A DNA stretch of 64,000 bases from Anaerolineae bacterium (GTDB taxonomy: Bacteria; Chloroflexota; Anaerolineae; 4572-78; J111): NCBI GenBank assembly GCA_016926805.1, contig JAFGNV010000049.1, forward strand, positions 1 through 64,000, given 5' to 3'. Below, one piece after another: positions 15,113 to 24,904 of the stretch. A model generated the notes under the pieces. It saw only the letters and a list, made by a program, of their open reading frames with translations. It was not told the DNA's origin and did not search any database. The translations under genes were made by a program, and so were the position numbers. The number at the start of each line of letters is the position of its first letter. Position 1 is the stretch's first letter.

Positions 15113-18100
15113 TCAGAACACCGCTATTTCTGGATTATAGGCATAACTCTTTCTGTAAGGAGAGGGTAGCACAAATCCCTGCGGCTTATCGGCGGCTTCT
15201 TTTTCCTCCTCTTCCTCGTGAACGATGAAGACGCGAACAGGTTCGGTTTTGGTTTCGTTGCCTGCGGAATCGTAAGCCACAATGTGAATCTGATGTACCT
15301 CGGTATAGCCCAGGGTGGTGCTGATAATGGTCCAACCGTCGGAATAGACTTTTTGATAGCCAATGGGTTTTTCGGCCGGTTGGTTGGGCGGTAAAGCGGC
15401 CAGTTCAACCGGATCGGTGATGGGTTGGGTAACGGTGAACACGTGGGTTACGGTGAAAAACTCGCCGGTTTCCATTAGTGAGCCGTCCGGCTGGGTGATA
15501 ACCACACTTTGGGTAACGGGTTCCTCCCATTTTAATTTGGCATCGGTGAGCACCAGATTCCAGCGCAACGTGTACGGGTCTACCGTGCTCTCGCCGATTT
15601 TCTGGTTGTCCATAAAGTATTCAACCCGGTCCATCGAGAAGTTATCGAGGGCATCTACTTGAAAGTTGATCCATTCGTCATCTTCCAACACATAAACCCG
15701 CTCTGGTTCAGGGTTGATGAGTCCGACTTCCGGCGGGGTGTTATCAACCGTGACCTGCACCGCTTTACGTTCAACACTCTGGTCGCCTCTGACCACGGTT
15801 AGCTGGAGGGTATACAGTCCTTCTTCCTCGGCGGCGGTATCCCAAAATTCCAGAGGGCCACCCTCAACCGGGCTGCCGTGATCGCCGCCGAGTTGTCGCC
15901 ATTCAGCCGGGTTGAGGCCCGGACCATATTCCATGCGGTACAGTTGGAAACCGTCGATGTTGGCGTTGCCGCTAATAACCGTCCCCCCTTTTACATATTC
16001 ATACGGGCGCGGGTTGATGATGGCCACCGGCCCCAAATTGACCGCCGGGCCGGTGCTGTCGTCGTACTCGGTGGGCGGTTGGGGAATGTCGTTTTCCCGC
16101 ACCCAGTCATTGGCCACGGGTGGATAAATTTCATAAACGCGTTCTTCGATTAATTCAGGCGGGGTGTAGACCGTGGCCAGTTTTCCGTTTTCCTTGTTGA
16201 CCCGAAATACCTGATGCACATTGTCCTTTTGTTTGGGTTCGGTACCTTCTAGAAATATTTCGGTGACAACCCGGTCGGTGTGATCGCCGGGTAGGAGGCC
16301 GGACACGGCATCAACCTGCACATCCACCAGGCCGCGCGGGCGTTGCCAATATTCAATGGGTTTACCTTGATGGTAAAAAAGCATGACATCGTGCCAGATG
16401 GGCGCGGCCCCGGAAAGACCGGTTACGTCCTTCATTTCTTCGTTGTTGTTGTTGCCCACCCACACAGCGGTGGCCAGTTGGGGGGTAAAACCAACGGTCC
16501 AGTTGTCTCTGAAGTTGTTGGTGGTGCCGGTTTTGGCGGCAATGGGTCGATCTTCAAAATCTCGTTTCAGCACGCTGTTGGCCCCAAAGGCCGGAATACG
16601 GGCGTTGTTGTCGGACAGGATATCCACCATCAGGTAGGCCAGGGCCGGATCGACGACCTGTTCGGTGGCCGGTTCCTTGTATTCGTAAAGCACGTTGCCC
16701 GCTTTGTCTTCAACCCGCAGAATGGCTACGGGGTCCAGAGTGCGGTGACCGGGCCGACGGTCCACTTCGGGCACAGGCTGGCCGGCCATCACGCCCAGGT
16801 TGGCCAGGGTGCTGAAGGCGAAGGCCATGTCTATCGGCTTGACTTCACCGCCGCCCAGGGTCAGGGCCAGACCGTAGTAGTCGGCATTGAGGGTGGTAAT
16901 ACCCATGCGGTGGGCTGTGTTGATAACATTCTTGACCCCGGCTTTGTGTAACACCCACACGGCGGGGATATTGTAGCTGTTGGCCAGGGCATTACGCAGC
17001 CGTACCGGGCCGTGATATTTGCGGTCGTAATTTTCGGGCACGTAGGGCGGGTTGGGATCGTCGGGGAAGGATTGACGCACGTCCATCACCAGGCTGGCCG
17101 CGTTGTAGACGCCCTGGGAGAAGAGGGTCAGATAGTTAAAGGGTTTAAAAGATGAGCCAGGTTGGCGGCCCGGATCGGCGGCGCAGACGTTGACATTGCC
17201 GTCGTTTTCGCGGTCCCAATAATCCACGCTACCCACCATCGCCAGAATCTCGCCGGTTTTGGGCCGGATAGAAATCACGCAGGCATTGCTGGCGTTGTGG
17301 TCGTTTTCTTGCAGGTCTTTGACGTGCGCCGCCGCGATTTCCTGAGCTTTTTGGTTTAGCTCAAGATCAACCGAGGTGTAAACTTTTAAGCCGCCCCGGT
17401 AGACCTGATCCAGGTTGGCGATGTTGTATTTGCCTGGGGCGCGTTCCAACTCGTTGCGGATATACACGGAAAAGTGCGGGGCTACAATATCGAACCGCTC
17501 TTGGATCTCTTTAATGTGTATCTCTTCGCTAAAAATTTGATCAGCTTCGGCTTGGCTGAGCGCGCCTTCTTCGACCATCCGGTCCAGGGTGATTTTCTGG
17601 CGTTTTTTGGCGTCTTCGGGGCTGTCGATAGGATTGAGGTAGGGATACTGGGGCACGGGAGCCAGCATAGCGCACTCGGCTTTAGTGAGGGCGCTGGCGG
17701 GTTTGTCAAAATAAACGCGAGCCGCCGCATCAATACCGTAGGCCAGGTTAAAATAAGAGTTGGTGTTAAAATACCACTCCAAAATCTGGTCCTTTTCAAA
17801 GCGGCGCGTAATTTCGGTGGCCAGAATCATCTCTTTGAGTTTACGGGTGTAGGATAGTTGGGTACGTTCTTCTTTGTCGATCAAAATGTTCTTGATGAGC
17901 TGCTGGGTGATGGAACTGCCCCCTTGAATTCGCTGACCCTGGATGTTTTGCACAAAGGCACGGCCAATACCTTCAGGGTCGAAGCCAGGGTTGGTGTAAA
18001 AGGTTTTATCTTCCAGAATAACCGTGGCGTCGCGGCAAAATTCGGGAATTTCGCTGAGTTTCACGTAGTTGCGGTCGCCCCAGAGGGGATCAAAAATCTC

Positions 18101-18388
18101 GTAGAGTAGTACCTGGCCGGTGCGGTCGTAGATTTTGGTGGTTTCAAAATCTTCCTGTTCGGTTTCAATGGAGGTGGGGTCGGGGAGTTGTTGGGCAAAG
18201 CTATCATAAACTGCATAAGCTGCGCTGACACTGGCCAGCAGGTTGAACATGATGGCGGCCAAGACAATGGCCACGGCAACCAGGACCAGGCTGAGAAAAT
18301 AAATAAATATTTTGGGTTTTTGCTCTTGCACCCGTCGCCGCCGGCGGCGGGTAATCATCACTTTTCGACTGACTTGCATAGGCTCCAA
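15113..18388 (-). CDS. Class A penicillin-binding protein (PBP1A-like) with C-terminal Ig-like extension
   Basis: Glycosyltransferase EDKTFYTNPGFDPEGIGRAFVQNIQGQRIQGGSSITQQLIKN; transpeptidase PGSSFKPF, SYNIPAVW, KTGTTNNFRDNWTVGFTP. Confidence 0.95.
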   Translation of the reverse strand: MEPMQVSRKVMITRRRRRRVQEQKPKIFIYFLSLVLVAVAIVLAAIMFNLLASVSAAYAVYDSFAQQLPDPTSIETEQEDFETTKIYDRTGQVLLYEIFDPLWGDRNYVKLSEIPEFCRDATVILEDKTFYTNPGFDPEGIGRAFVQNIQGQRIQGGSSITQQLIKNILIDKEERTQLSYTRKLKEMILATEITRRFEKDQILEWYFNTNSYFNLAYGIDAAARVYFDKPASALTKAECAMLAPVPQYPYLNPIDSPEDAKKRQKITLDRMVEEGALSQAEADQIFSEEIHIKEIQERFDIVAPHFSVYIRNELERAPGKYNIANLDQVYRGGLKVYTSVDLELNQKAQEIAAAHVKDLQENDHNASNACVISIRPKTGEILAMVGSVDYWDRENDGNVNVCAADPGRQPGSSFKPFNYLTLFSQGVYNAASLVMDVRQSFPDDPNPPYVPENYDRKYHGPVRLRNALANSYNIPAVWVLHKAGVKNVINTAHRMGITTLNADYYGLALTLGGGEVKPIDMAFAFSTLANLGVMAGQPVPEVDRRPGHRTLDPVAILRVEDKAGNVLYEYKEPATEQVVDPALAYLMVDILSDNNARIPAFGANSVLKRDFEDRPIAAKTGTTNNFRDNWTVGFTPQLATAVWVGNNNNEEMKDVTGLSGAAPIWHDVMLFYHQGKPIEYWQRPRGLVDVQVDAVSGLLPGDHTDRVVTEIFLEGTEPKQKDNVHQVFRVNKENGKLATVYTPPELIEERVYEIYPPVANDWVRENDIPQPPTEYDDSTGPAVNLGPVAIINPRPYEYVKGGTVISGNANIDGFQLYRMEYGPGLNPAEWRQLGGDHGSPVEGGPLEFWDTAAEEEGLYTLQLTVVRGDQSVERKAVQVTVDNTPPEVGLINPEPERVYVLEDDEWINFQVDALDNFSMDRVEYFMDNQKIGESTVDPYTLRWNLVLTDAKLKWEEPVTQSVVITQPDGSLMETGEFFTVTHVFTVTQPITDPVELAALPPNQPAEKPIGYQKVYSDGWTIISTTLGYTEVHQIHIVAYDSAGNETKTEPVRVFIVHEEEEEKEAADKPQGFVLPSPYRKSYAYNPEIAVF

Positions 18389-18719
18389 TTTCGCTTTCAG
18401 GCTGTTAACGAACCTGATAATTTTATCACAACTGGCTAAAAAATGGCTGAATTTTAAGCGTCAGAAATCCAACGGCCAACTGACGAAGTAACAGCAATTC
18501 TTGTTATCCGGCCCTGTAGCTGGTTATGGTCAGGGCGTCATGGTAGCAGAAAGGAAACGGTTGGGCAAGTTGAAAAATCTTTTGCAATAGAGATGGTAGC
18601 GTTCACATTTGGGTAAAATAAGCTGATTGGATATACTTAAAATGTATCCGGGTGGACTTTGGGTATATTTACATCATTTGTTTGATGTGGTAGAATAGTG
18701 AACGTCAAAAGAGAGTGAT

Positions 18720-19184
18720 ATGTCAAAGTTTAGAATCCTTTGCATTGAAGATAACCCCGATACTCAACGGATGCTCACCTTTATTCTGGCCCGGGCCGGT
18801 TACGATGTGATTACGGCTGATGACGGGCCACAGGGCATCCAAAAGGCCCGGGCCTGGCGTCCGGCGCTGGTTTTGGTCGATATGATGATGCCCAAAATGA
18901 GTGGCGCTGACACTATTCGAGAGTTGCGCAAGATTGAGTCGATCAGGGATATTCCCATTTTGGTATTGTCGGCCTATAAGGAACAGGCGCTGATTGATGA
19001 AGCCCTTGAGGCCGGGGCGGATGATTATTTGATCAAGACTGTTTTGCCCAATGATTTGACCGATATTATTGACCGTTGTTTGGAAATAGGCTCAGCCGTG
19101 TTGACCAAAAATGTTTCCGGAATTCGGAAGCTGGTTGATAATCCGGTTGAAGATAGAGACGACGAAGATGAAGCGGAAGAGTGA
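18720..19184 (+). CDS. Single-domain response regulator with acidic C-terminal tail
   Basis: FRILCIEDNPDTQRMLTFILARAGYDVITADDGPQGIQKARAWRPALVLVDMMMPKMSGADTI; D and K receiver residues present. Confidence 0.93.
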   Translation: MSKFRILCIEDNPDTQRMLTFILARAGYDVITADDGPQGIQKARAWRPALVLVDMMMPKMSGADTIRELRKIESIRDIPILVLSAYKEQALIDEALEAGADDYLIKTVLPNDLTDIIDRCLEIGSAVLTKNVSGIRKLVDNPVEDRDDEDEAEE

Positions 19185-19202
19185 TTGTACCTTTTGCGTT
19201 AT

Positions 19203-19238
19203 AAAGCGGAGTTGAGTTTTTTTCGGCTCCGCTTTTTT
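19203..19238 (+). terminator. Intrinsic terminator after the response regulator
   Basis: AAGCGGAG ... CTCCGCTTTTTT hairpin plus T tract. Confidence 0.7.
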
Positions 19239-19398
19239 GATGCCGTTACCCCCTGAATTTGCCTGACTCCTGGCATCGGGGTAAACTTTGAGCTTTGAGA
19301 AGGGGCGAATCCCGGGCAGGCTCAAGGTAGCCTCCTTGTGATCGTCCTGGATAAATATAAAACCGATTGAATGCAACTACAACTAGAGAGGCACGGCG

Positions 19399-20118
19399 AT
19401 GCATCTTAAAAGCGTTACCCTTCTCCCGGAAAAATATCCCACTACCCAGAATTATCCCTTTAATCAGCCCATTTTTCATCACACTAAAAGCATCAGGTTT
19501 AACGCCCCGGTAGTCTGTTTTGTGGGTGAGAACGGCACCGGAAAATCAACCCTGTTAGAGGCGATCACCCACAAGTGTGGGATTCACATCTGGCGCGGCG
19601 TCGAGCGGGCCAGGTTTGAGGTTAACGTTTACGAAGAACAACTCTATCGTTGTATTGCGGTGGAATGGGCCAATGGCCAGGTACCCGGCTCGTTTTTTGG
19701 GTCCGACACGTTCAACTATTTCACCCAAAGTCTGGATGAGTGGGCCAGGGCGGATCCGGCGATGCTACAATATTTTGGCGGAAAATCATTGATGACCCAA
19801 TCTCACGGCCAGTCGCTGATGTCTTATTTCCGGTCACGCTATCAGCGGAAAGGGTTGTATCTGTTGGACGAGCCGGAAACAGCCCTCTCGCCCCAGAGCC
19901 AGGTGGGACTAGTAAAACTATTGCAGGAGATGAGTCAGGCGGGGCACGCCCAGTTCATTATTGCCACCCACTCCCCCATTTTGCTGGCCTGTCCCGGCGC
20001 ACAGATTTTTAGCTTCGATAGCATCCCGGTCAGGCAGATTACTTATGAGGAGTCGAGCCATTACCGGCTGTACAAGGCGTTTATGACCAACCCGCGCCAG
20101 TATTTAGCCGATAATTAG
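19399..20118 (+). CDS. AAA/ABC-like ATPase (RecF/AAA_21-type)
   Basis: Walker A FVGENGTGKSTLLEAI; Walker B GLYLLDEPETALSPQSQ; ATHSPILLACPGAQI. Confidence 0.9.
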   Translation: MHLKSVTLLPEKYPTTQNYPFNQPIFHHTKSIRFNAPVVCFVGENGTGKSTLLEAITHKCGIHIWRGVERARFEVNVYEEQLYRCIAVEWANGQVPGSFFGSDTFNYFTQSLDEWARADPAMLQYFGGKSLMTQSHGQSLMSYFRSRYQRKGLYLLDEPETALSPQSQVGLVKLLQEMSQAGHAQFIIATHSPILLACPGAQIFSFDSIPVRQITYEESSHYRLYKAFMTNPRQYLADN

Positions 20119-22838
20119 CGTTTCAATTCCCCCACCATCAACCTGCCCCCTGCGTCAATCTCGAGGGTTGAGGTGTCTACCGGAAAGTGTTCGCCTGTTT
20201 CCGGCAGCCACAATCCCAGCCGGATGGTGAGCGACTCTTCAGCCGCAAGGGCTGTCTCCGGCACCGGCACGATGTCCAGGTGAACCAGCCGGGGAGTCCA
20301 GGTGGTGGTTGGCCCTTCGCTGCGGACATCCCAGGCCCAGAGTTGGTGATCGGCCTGGGCGATGATGTTGCCGTCAGTATCGACTAGATGGACGAAGAGG
20401 GTGTAATTTTTATCGACGGACCGGGTCAAACGCCAAGCAGTGACAAGACCAGGTGTTTCCCCAAGGGTTGACGGTTCCCCCGGAAAAACGGGGGCCAGGT
20501 CAATAAAGTAGCCTTCAAATTCAACGGTGTCCCGGTCAAAACTGGCCTGGCCGGGCTGGTAAAGCGGCGGTTTTACCTGGTAAATCTCAAAATCACCCTG
20601 TTGATACACCTGTTGGAAATACAGCGAATGTTCGTATTTTTCAGGATGCCGTATGGTTTCGCGTTCGGCCGGACCGACAAAAATGTAGTCTGCCCCCAGA
20701 TTGCGGAACATCTGATAACTCCACACCGGCAGGCCATTGTCGAACGCCTGCTGGCTCAGTTCAAGTGCCAGAGCCAGACTGGGCAAATCCCGGTGAAAGA
20801 CAACCGCCTCGCCCGTGGAAAAACCCACCGGACGGTTCCCCAGTGAAAGTTGGAAGCGAGAGGCATCGCGGTGCAGGCGATGTTGGACCACCGGGAAGGG
20901 TTTGTCCTGGGGATAGGTGACTTCGGGCAGCGCACGCAGAGTTTGGACAACATCCGGCGCGAGTTTGGGTTGGTCGAAATATTTGGTCAGGCCCATCGAG
21001 ATAAACTCCCAGCCCGCGTAAGCAACTCCCCCCGCAATCAGCAAGCCCACAATCCCCATCAATAGAGTTCGTCCCCAACGGGGCAGCGGCAAAGTGGGCA
21101 ATCGCACCATAAAGTATCCGGCAAAAAGGGCCAGCACCAACTGGCCCGGCATAATCGCTCGCAGGCCCAAATCGTTGTTCAGCATCAGCCCCAGTTCGGC
21201 CCAACCGCGGCCTGAGGCAAACAGACTGACCGTGAGGACGCCGGTTATCAGGAGAAGGGTCCAGAAGGGAAGGAGCGAGAAGGGAGGCGGGAGGGGGGAT
21301 GAAGGAGGGGGGCGGAAGGCGGGCGGCTGGCATTCGGGGGAGGTTGGGTGTTGGTTCCGGTTTAGTTGGCTGCGCCAAAAAAGAAGCAGGCCGGTTGTTC
21401 CGGCAACCAGCAGCGCCCCCATCTCCAGAACAAAATGAAGAGGCAGGTCGAGCAGTCTGGCCCAAATGGTGGGGCCAAAGCTGGCTTGAAAAGGTCGCAG
21501 AATGGACCAACTATCGAGTTTGGGAATCTCAAAGACAAGGCCCGACTTCGGCGCTTGCGGGCCAATCAAACAAAGCAAAAACGGGGCGGCCACCGCGGTA
21601 AAGATCAAGGCAATAATTACATAACCTAAAAAGAGGGTTCGGGTGGCGGCCAAGCCTTGAACGCGGGCCGTCATCCCAATTTGCAGCAACGCAAAAAGAA
21701 ACAGACAACCCAGGGTTACCACCGCAATCCAGGTACTGTGCCCCACCAGGGCAAACAGCAGGAGGGGCAACATCATCAGTAATTTACGCCGGTTTTTGAG
21801 GGTAAGGTAAAGATAGCAGCCCAGGCAAAGAATGGTCAAGCCGGTCAGATGTTGGGGCACCCAGATATGATGGGCAAAAAATGTGTTCAGCCGCAACGAT
21901 AGGGCCGACACCCAGTTGTCGATGTGTTCGCGGGGTAAAAAGACGCCAATGGTCAGCGGGTCGGTGGGGAAATGCTCGCGATATTTTTGGATGGTCCGGT
22001 GCAGGGTTGGAATAACGTCCAGACCCCCAATGACCGTGGCAAAAGCCAACGACCATACGGCTGCTTTTTGGTTGCGCAGGGTGGCCTGGGCCAGCAGCAA
22101 AAAAACGCCGCTAAAGATCAGAGAGGCCAGCACAATGACGGTCACAAAAGTGAGTTGCAACGCCGGTTGGCCGTTTTGCAGCAGATCGAGCGTGGCGCCG
22201 TTAAGATGAAGGAAGTAATAGTAGACCAGTTTTTCTTGGGGAAACATGCCGTAGAAAAACATACTGGTGGGCGGGATACCGGTGTAACGCAGGGCAAAGG
22301 CCACGCCATAATGTTTCTGCCAGTCCTCCATCTGAACCGGATAATAACCTTGCGCGGTTTCCAGTTCAAAATAAGCTAAAAAGACGCCCAGGGCGGTCAC
22401 ACCAATCAGCAGGGCGACCAGCAGCCAATTGCGGCGAGAGCTATCGGCAGGCTCGTCTGATGTGTCTGACTCGTTGCCGTTGTTTGTTATGTAGGAGTCA
22501 TTTCGACTCACCCAGGCAGCCAGGGCGATGGCGTAAACAGAGAAGACAACCAACAGCGGCCAGCGGCTAAAACCAAACAGCAGACTGCTCCAGTAAATCA
22601 AAATGGGCGAGGTGACCATACCCAGGGCTATGCTCAAAACAACCGCTCTGAAATCCCATTGTTGCCGGAATAAGTCCAACCAGTGCAGCAACTGGACGCC
22701 GGGTAGTACCATTGTAAGCGCCAGGCCACCGACAATCGCCAGAGGCGCGATGGGCACAAAGGTCAATATAACAGCCGCAATCGTAAGGGCAACAGTTTTG
22801 CGGAACCAGGGCGATGATAAAACAGATGATTTGGGCAT
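20115..22838 (-). CDS. Large polytopic membrane protein, possibly DUF2298-like
   Basis: Many TM helices, KLVYYYFLHLNGATLDLL tri-Tyr motif, C-terminal soluble domain; start estimated at MPKSSVLSS. Confidence 0.65.
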   Translation of the reverse strand: MPKSSVLSSPWFRKTVALTIAAVILTFVPIAPLAIVGGLALTMVLPGVQLLHWLDLFRQQWDFRAVVLSIALGMVTSPILIYWSSLLFGFSRWPLLVVFSVYAIALAAWVSRNDSYITNNGNESDTSDEPADSSRRNWLLVALLIGVTALGVFLAYFELETAQGYYPVQMEDWQKHYGVAFALRYTGIPPTSMFFYGMFPQEKLVYYYFLHLNGATLDLLQNGQPALQLTFVTVIVLASLIFSGVFLLLAQATLRNQKAAVWSLAFATVIGGLDVIPTLHRTIQKYREHFPTDPLTIGVFLPREHIDNWVSALSLRLNTFFAHHIWVPQHLTGLTILCLGCYLYLTLKNRRKLLMMLPLLLFALVGHSTWIAVVTLGCLFLFALLQIGMTARVQGLAATRTLFLGYVIIALIFTAVAAPFLLCLIGPQAPKSGLVFEIPKLDSWSILRPFQASFGPTIWARLLDLPLHFVLEMGALLVAGTTGLLLFWRSQLNRNQHPTSPECQPPAFRPPPSSPLPPPFSLLPFWTLLLITGVLTVSLFASGRGWAELGLMLNNDLGLRAIMPGQLVLALFAGYFMVRLPTLPLPRWGRTLLMGIVGLLIAGGVAYAGWEFISMGLTKYFDQPKLAPDVVQTLRALPEVTYPQDKPFPVVQHRLHRDASRFQLSLGNRPVGFSTGEAVVFHRDLPSLALALELSQQAFDNGLPVWSYQMFRNLGADYIFVGPAERETIRHPEKYEHSLYFQQVYQQGDFEIYQVKPPLYQPGQASFDRDTVEFEGYFIDLAPVFPGEPSTLGETPGLVTAWRLTRSVDKNYTLFVHLVDTDGNIIAQADHQLWAWDVRSEGPTTTWTPRLVHLDIVPVPETALAAEESLTIRLGLWLPETGEHFPVDTSTLEIDAGGRLMVGELKR

Positions 22839-22966
22839 AGAGCAATCAGTTTTCAAAGTTTTGCCGGAAGGACCGATTGGCAAAAGAGGTACTATGATAG
22901 TGAAAAGGGGGGAAGTTGGCAAAATAGGTCGGCCTGGGATCGGTTTATTTGCTTCCAATCCCTTCT

Positions 22967-22980
22967 CTCAAGTATACTAC
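22967..22980 (+). promoter_or_regulatory. Duplicated promoter-like element of paralog 1 (CTCAAGTATACTAC)
   Basis: Same 14-mer at 24839-24852, with a shared upstream TTGCT..CAATCC block; TATACT as -10. Confidence 0.55.
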
Positions 22981-23005
22981 TTTCCGAATTTTCCAGGTTG
23001 AAAAG

Positions 23006-24766
23006 ATGGCATCATTTCAATCCAAGCAAAAAATTCTGCCGTTTTTAGTTATATTCATTCTCACCGCCTATCAACTTGTCCGCATCATCGCCTTTATCAA
23101 TGTATATGGTGGTATTGAACACGACGGCGGCTGGATGCTGTCTATCTCTCGTTCCCTGGCCGAACAGGGGACGTATACCACTATGGTCAGCACCATTGTT
23201 GACCCCACGGTGTCGGGCGCGATTAACGTTGATCAAAAATTTGATATTCAAGCCGCCGATGGACGGATCTGGTTTTTTACCGGCAATGGCGTTGGCCCGG
23301 CTAGCATTATCCCCGATGCGATTGTTCTAAGAATTTTTGGCGCTGGATTTTGGGCGCTGCGGGCCGGCCCGCTGATTTTTTACACCCTATTCTTGCTGCT
23401 GGTGGCCTATATTTTGTATCGCCTGGCTAGATTAGAGGCCGTGGTATTATTTCACACTTTTCTCTTTTTTTATCCCCACATTTCTATATTTCTTGGTTAT
23501 GAAGCGATGGGTGAAGTACCCGGTATGTTCTATATTTTGGCGGCGTATTTAGTTTTTGCTGTCATGCTCAAAAAACCAACGCGACGCTGGTGGCATTTTT
23601 TACTTGTCGGCCTGGTGGTGGGATTGGCGCTCAATGCCAAAATGATTACGTTGTGGTCGTTAAGCGGAATTTTTGTTTGGGGCGGCATCTTGTGGTTGAT
23701 GGGTGGAAGGCGGTGGCGGCAGTCGGTGATGGAGGAGCAACCATCGGCCAGGTTACGTTTTAGAGATGTGGCAGCTTTAGGTGGGGGTACCATCCTGCTC
23801 CCGGTTTTATGGGAGATGGTTCATCTCATTATTTTGACTTACTTAACCAACTTCGATCTGTATCTGCAACACGCCCAACAACGATTGACATTTATTTTAG
23901 ATGATGGTAGTGGGGTGGGGTTGCAGATTCATTCCGGCCCAGAGTTTTTCTGGGACAAATTTTTTCTATTGGTGGAGGTTGCCCATCCCCAGCGATGGGT
24001 GACGGGAGTCATTTTTGCCTTTATCTTTTTAGGGGGCTTGGCTTTGATCTGGCTGTGGCGAAGCCGGGGGCAGAAACAAAATTTATTGGCTCCAATGTGG
24101 TTTGGCTGGCTGGCCAATACTATCTGGTTTGTCGGCCTGGCCAAAACCGGCTGGGCGCGTCATTTTTGGTTTGGGTTGGTGTTGGGGGTCATGTTATTGT
24201 GTGTTATCGCGGTCACCCTGCCGCGAATTAGGATTGTAGGATCAAGGCGAGATCATAGATCAGTGTCCCGCAATTTTCTACAGACGATATCACTGGCAGC
24301 GGGTGTTATGCTGTTGGCTTTAATCGCCTGGGGTTTTGTGAGTCAGCCGTATGTATGGGGCTTTTATGTGCCGGATGAGATTGTGACCTATTGGCGTGAA
24401 AAGCGCGTCAACCACAAATATGCGCCCATACCGTGGATCGTTATTCCCCGGAATGCTCAAGCCGAGGCAGTGAACTACATTCAGCAAATGCCAGCCGAAG
24501 CGAATGTATATTACCCGGAAGGATACAAGGTGGCTGAAATTCCTGCCCAGACCGGACGATTACATTTTCCAATTGGCCGCCGAAATCTTCAAACCCCACA
24601 TCCGAAGGATGTGATCATCTTTTCTCCATCGGCCATTTCCCCCTGGCGTAAAGACACGGTTATGAGGCAAAACGTACTTCGGCTTATTGAGCAGGTATGT
24701 CCCGAGCCGGTTGTGAAAAACGATTTCTATATCGTCTGTTCCGTTGATATACTTCGGTTACCGTAA
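23006..24766 (+). CDS. GT-C-like polytopic membrane protein, tandem paralog 1
   Basis: NVYGGIEHDGGWMLSISRSLAEQGTYTTMVSTIVDP; C-terminal CPEPVVKNDFYIVC. Confidence 0.8.
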   Translation: MASFQSKQKILPFLVIFILTAYQLVRIIAFINVYGGIEHDGGWMLSISRSLAEQGTYTTMVSTIVDPTVSGAINVDQKFDIQAADGRIWFFTGNGVGPASIIPDAIVLRIFGAGFWALRAGPLIFYTLFLLLVAYILYRLARLEAVVLFHTFLFFYPHISIFLGYEAMGEVPGMFYILAAYLVFAVMLKKPTRRWWHFLLVGLVVGLALNAKMITLWSLSGIFVWGGILWLMGGRRWRQSVMEEQPSARLRFRDVAALGGGTILLPVLWEMVHLIILTYLTNFDLYLQHAQQRLTFILDDGSGVGLQIHSGPEFFWDKFFLLVEVAHPQRWVTGVIFAFIFLGGLALIWLWRSRGQKQNLLAPMWFGWLANTIWFVGLAKTGWARHFWFGLVLGVMLLCVIAVTLPRIRIVGSRRDHRSVSRNFLQTISLAAGVMLLALIAWGFVSQPYVWGFYVPDEIVTYWREKRVNHKYAPIPWIVIPRNAQAEAVNYIQQMPAEANVYYPEGYKVAEIPAQTGRLHFPIGRRNLQTPHPKDVIIFSPSAISPWRKDTVMRQNVLRLIEQVCPEPVVKNDFYIVCSVDILRLP

Positions 24767-24838
24767 CTTGCCTCAGGGAAAAAACAATCTCTACACTCAG
24801 GGCCATGCCGTACTATCTATTTGCTCACAATCCTACCG

Positions 24839-24852
24839 CTCAAGTATACTAC
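24839..24852 (+). promoter_or_regulatory. Duplicated promoter-like element of paralog 2 (CTCAAGTATACTAC)
   Basis: Identical to 22967-22980. Confidence 0.55.
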
Positions 24853-24904
24853 CGGTCTGTCTTAGATTGAAGCTGCCCCATTCAATAGGTTTGGGTATAA
24901 TAGA

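Noticed and set aside
19240-19398. Possible riboswitch or ncRNA in the GC-rich gap before the AAA ATPase gene
   Set aside because: No recognizable conserved motif or convincing paired structure by eye.
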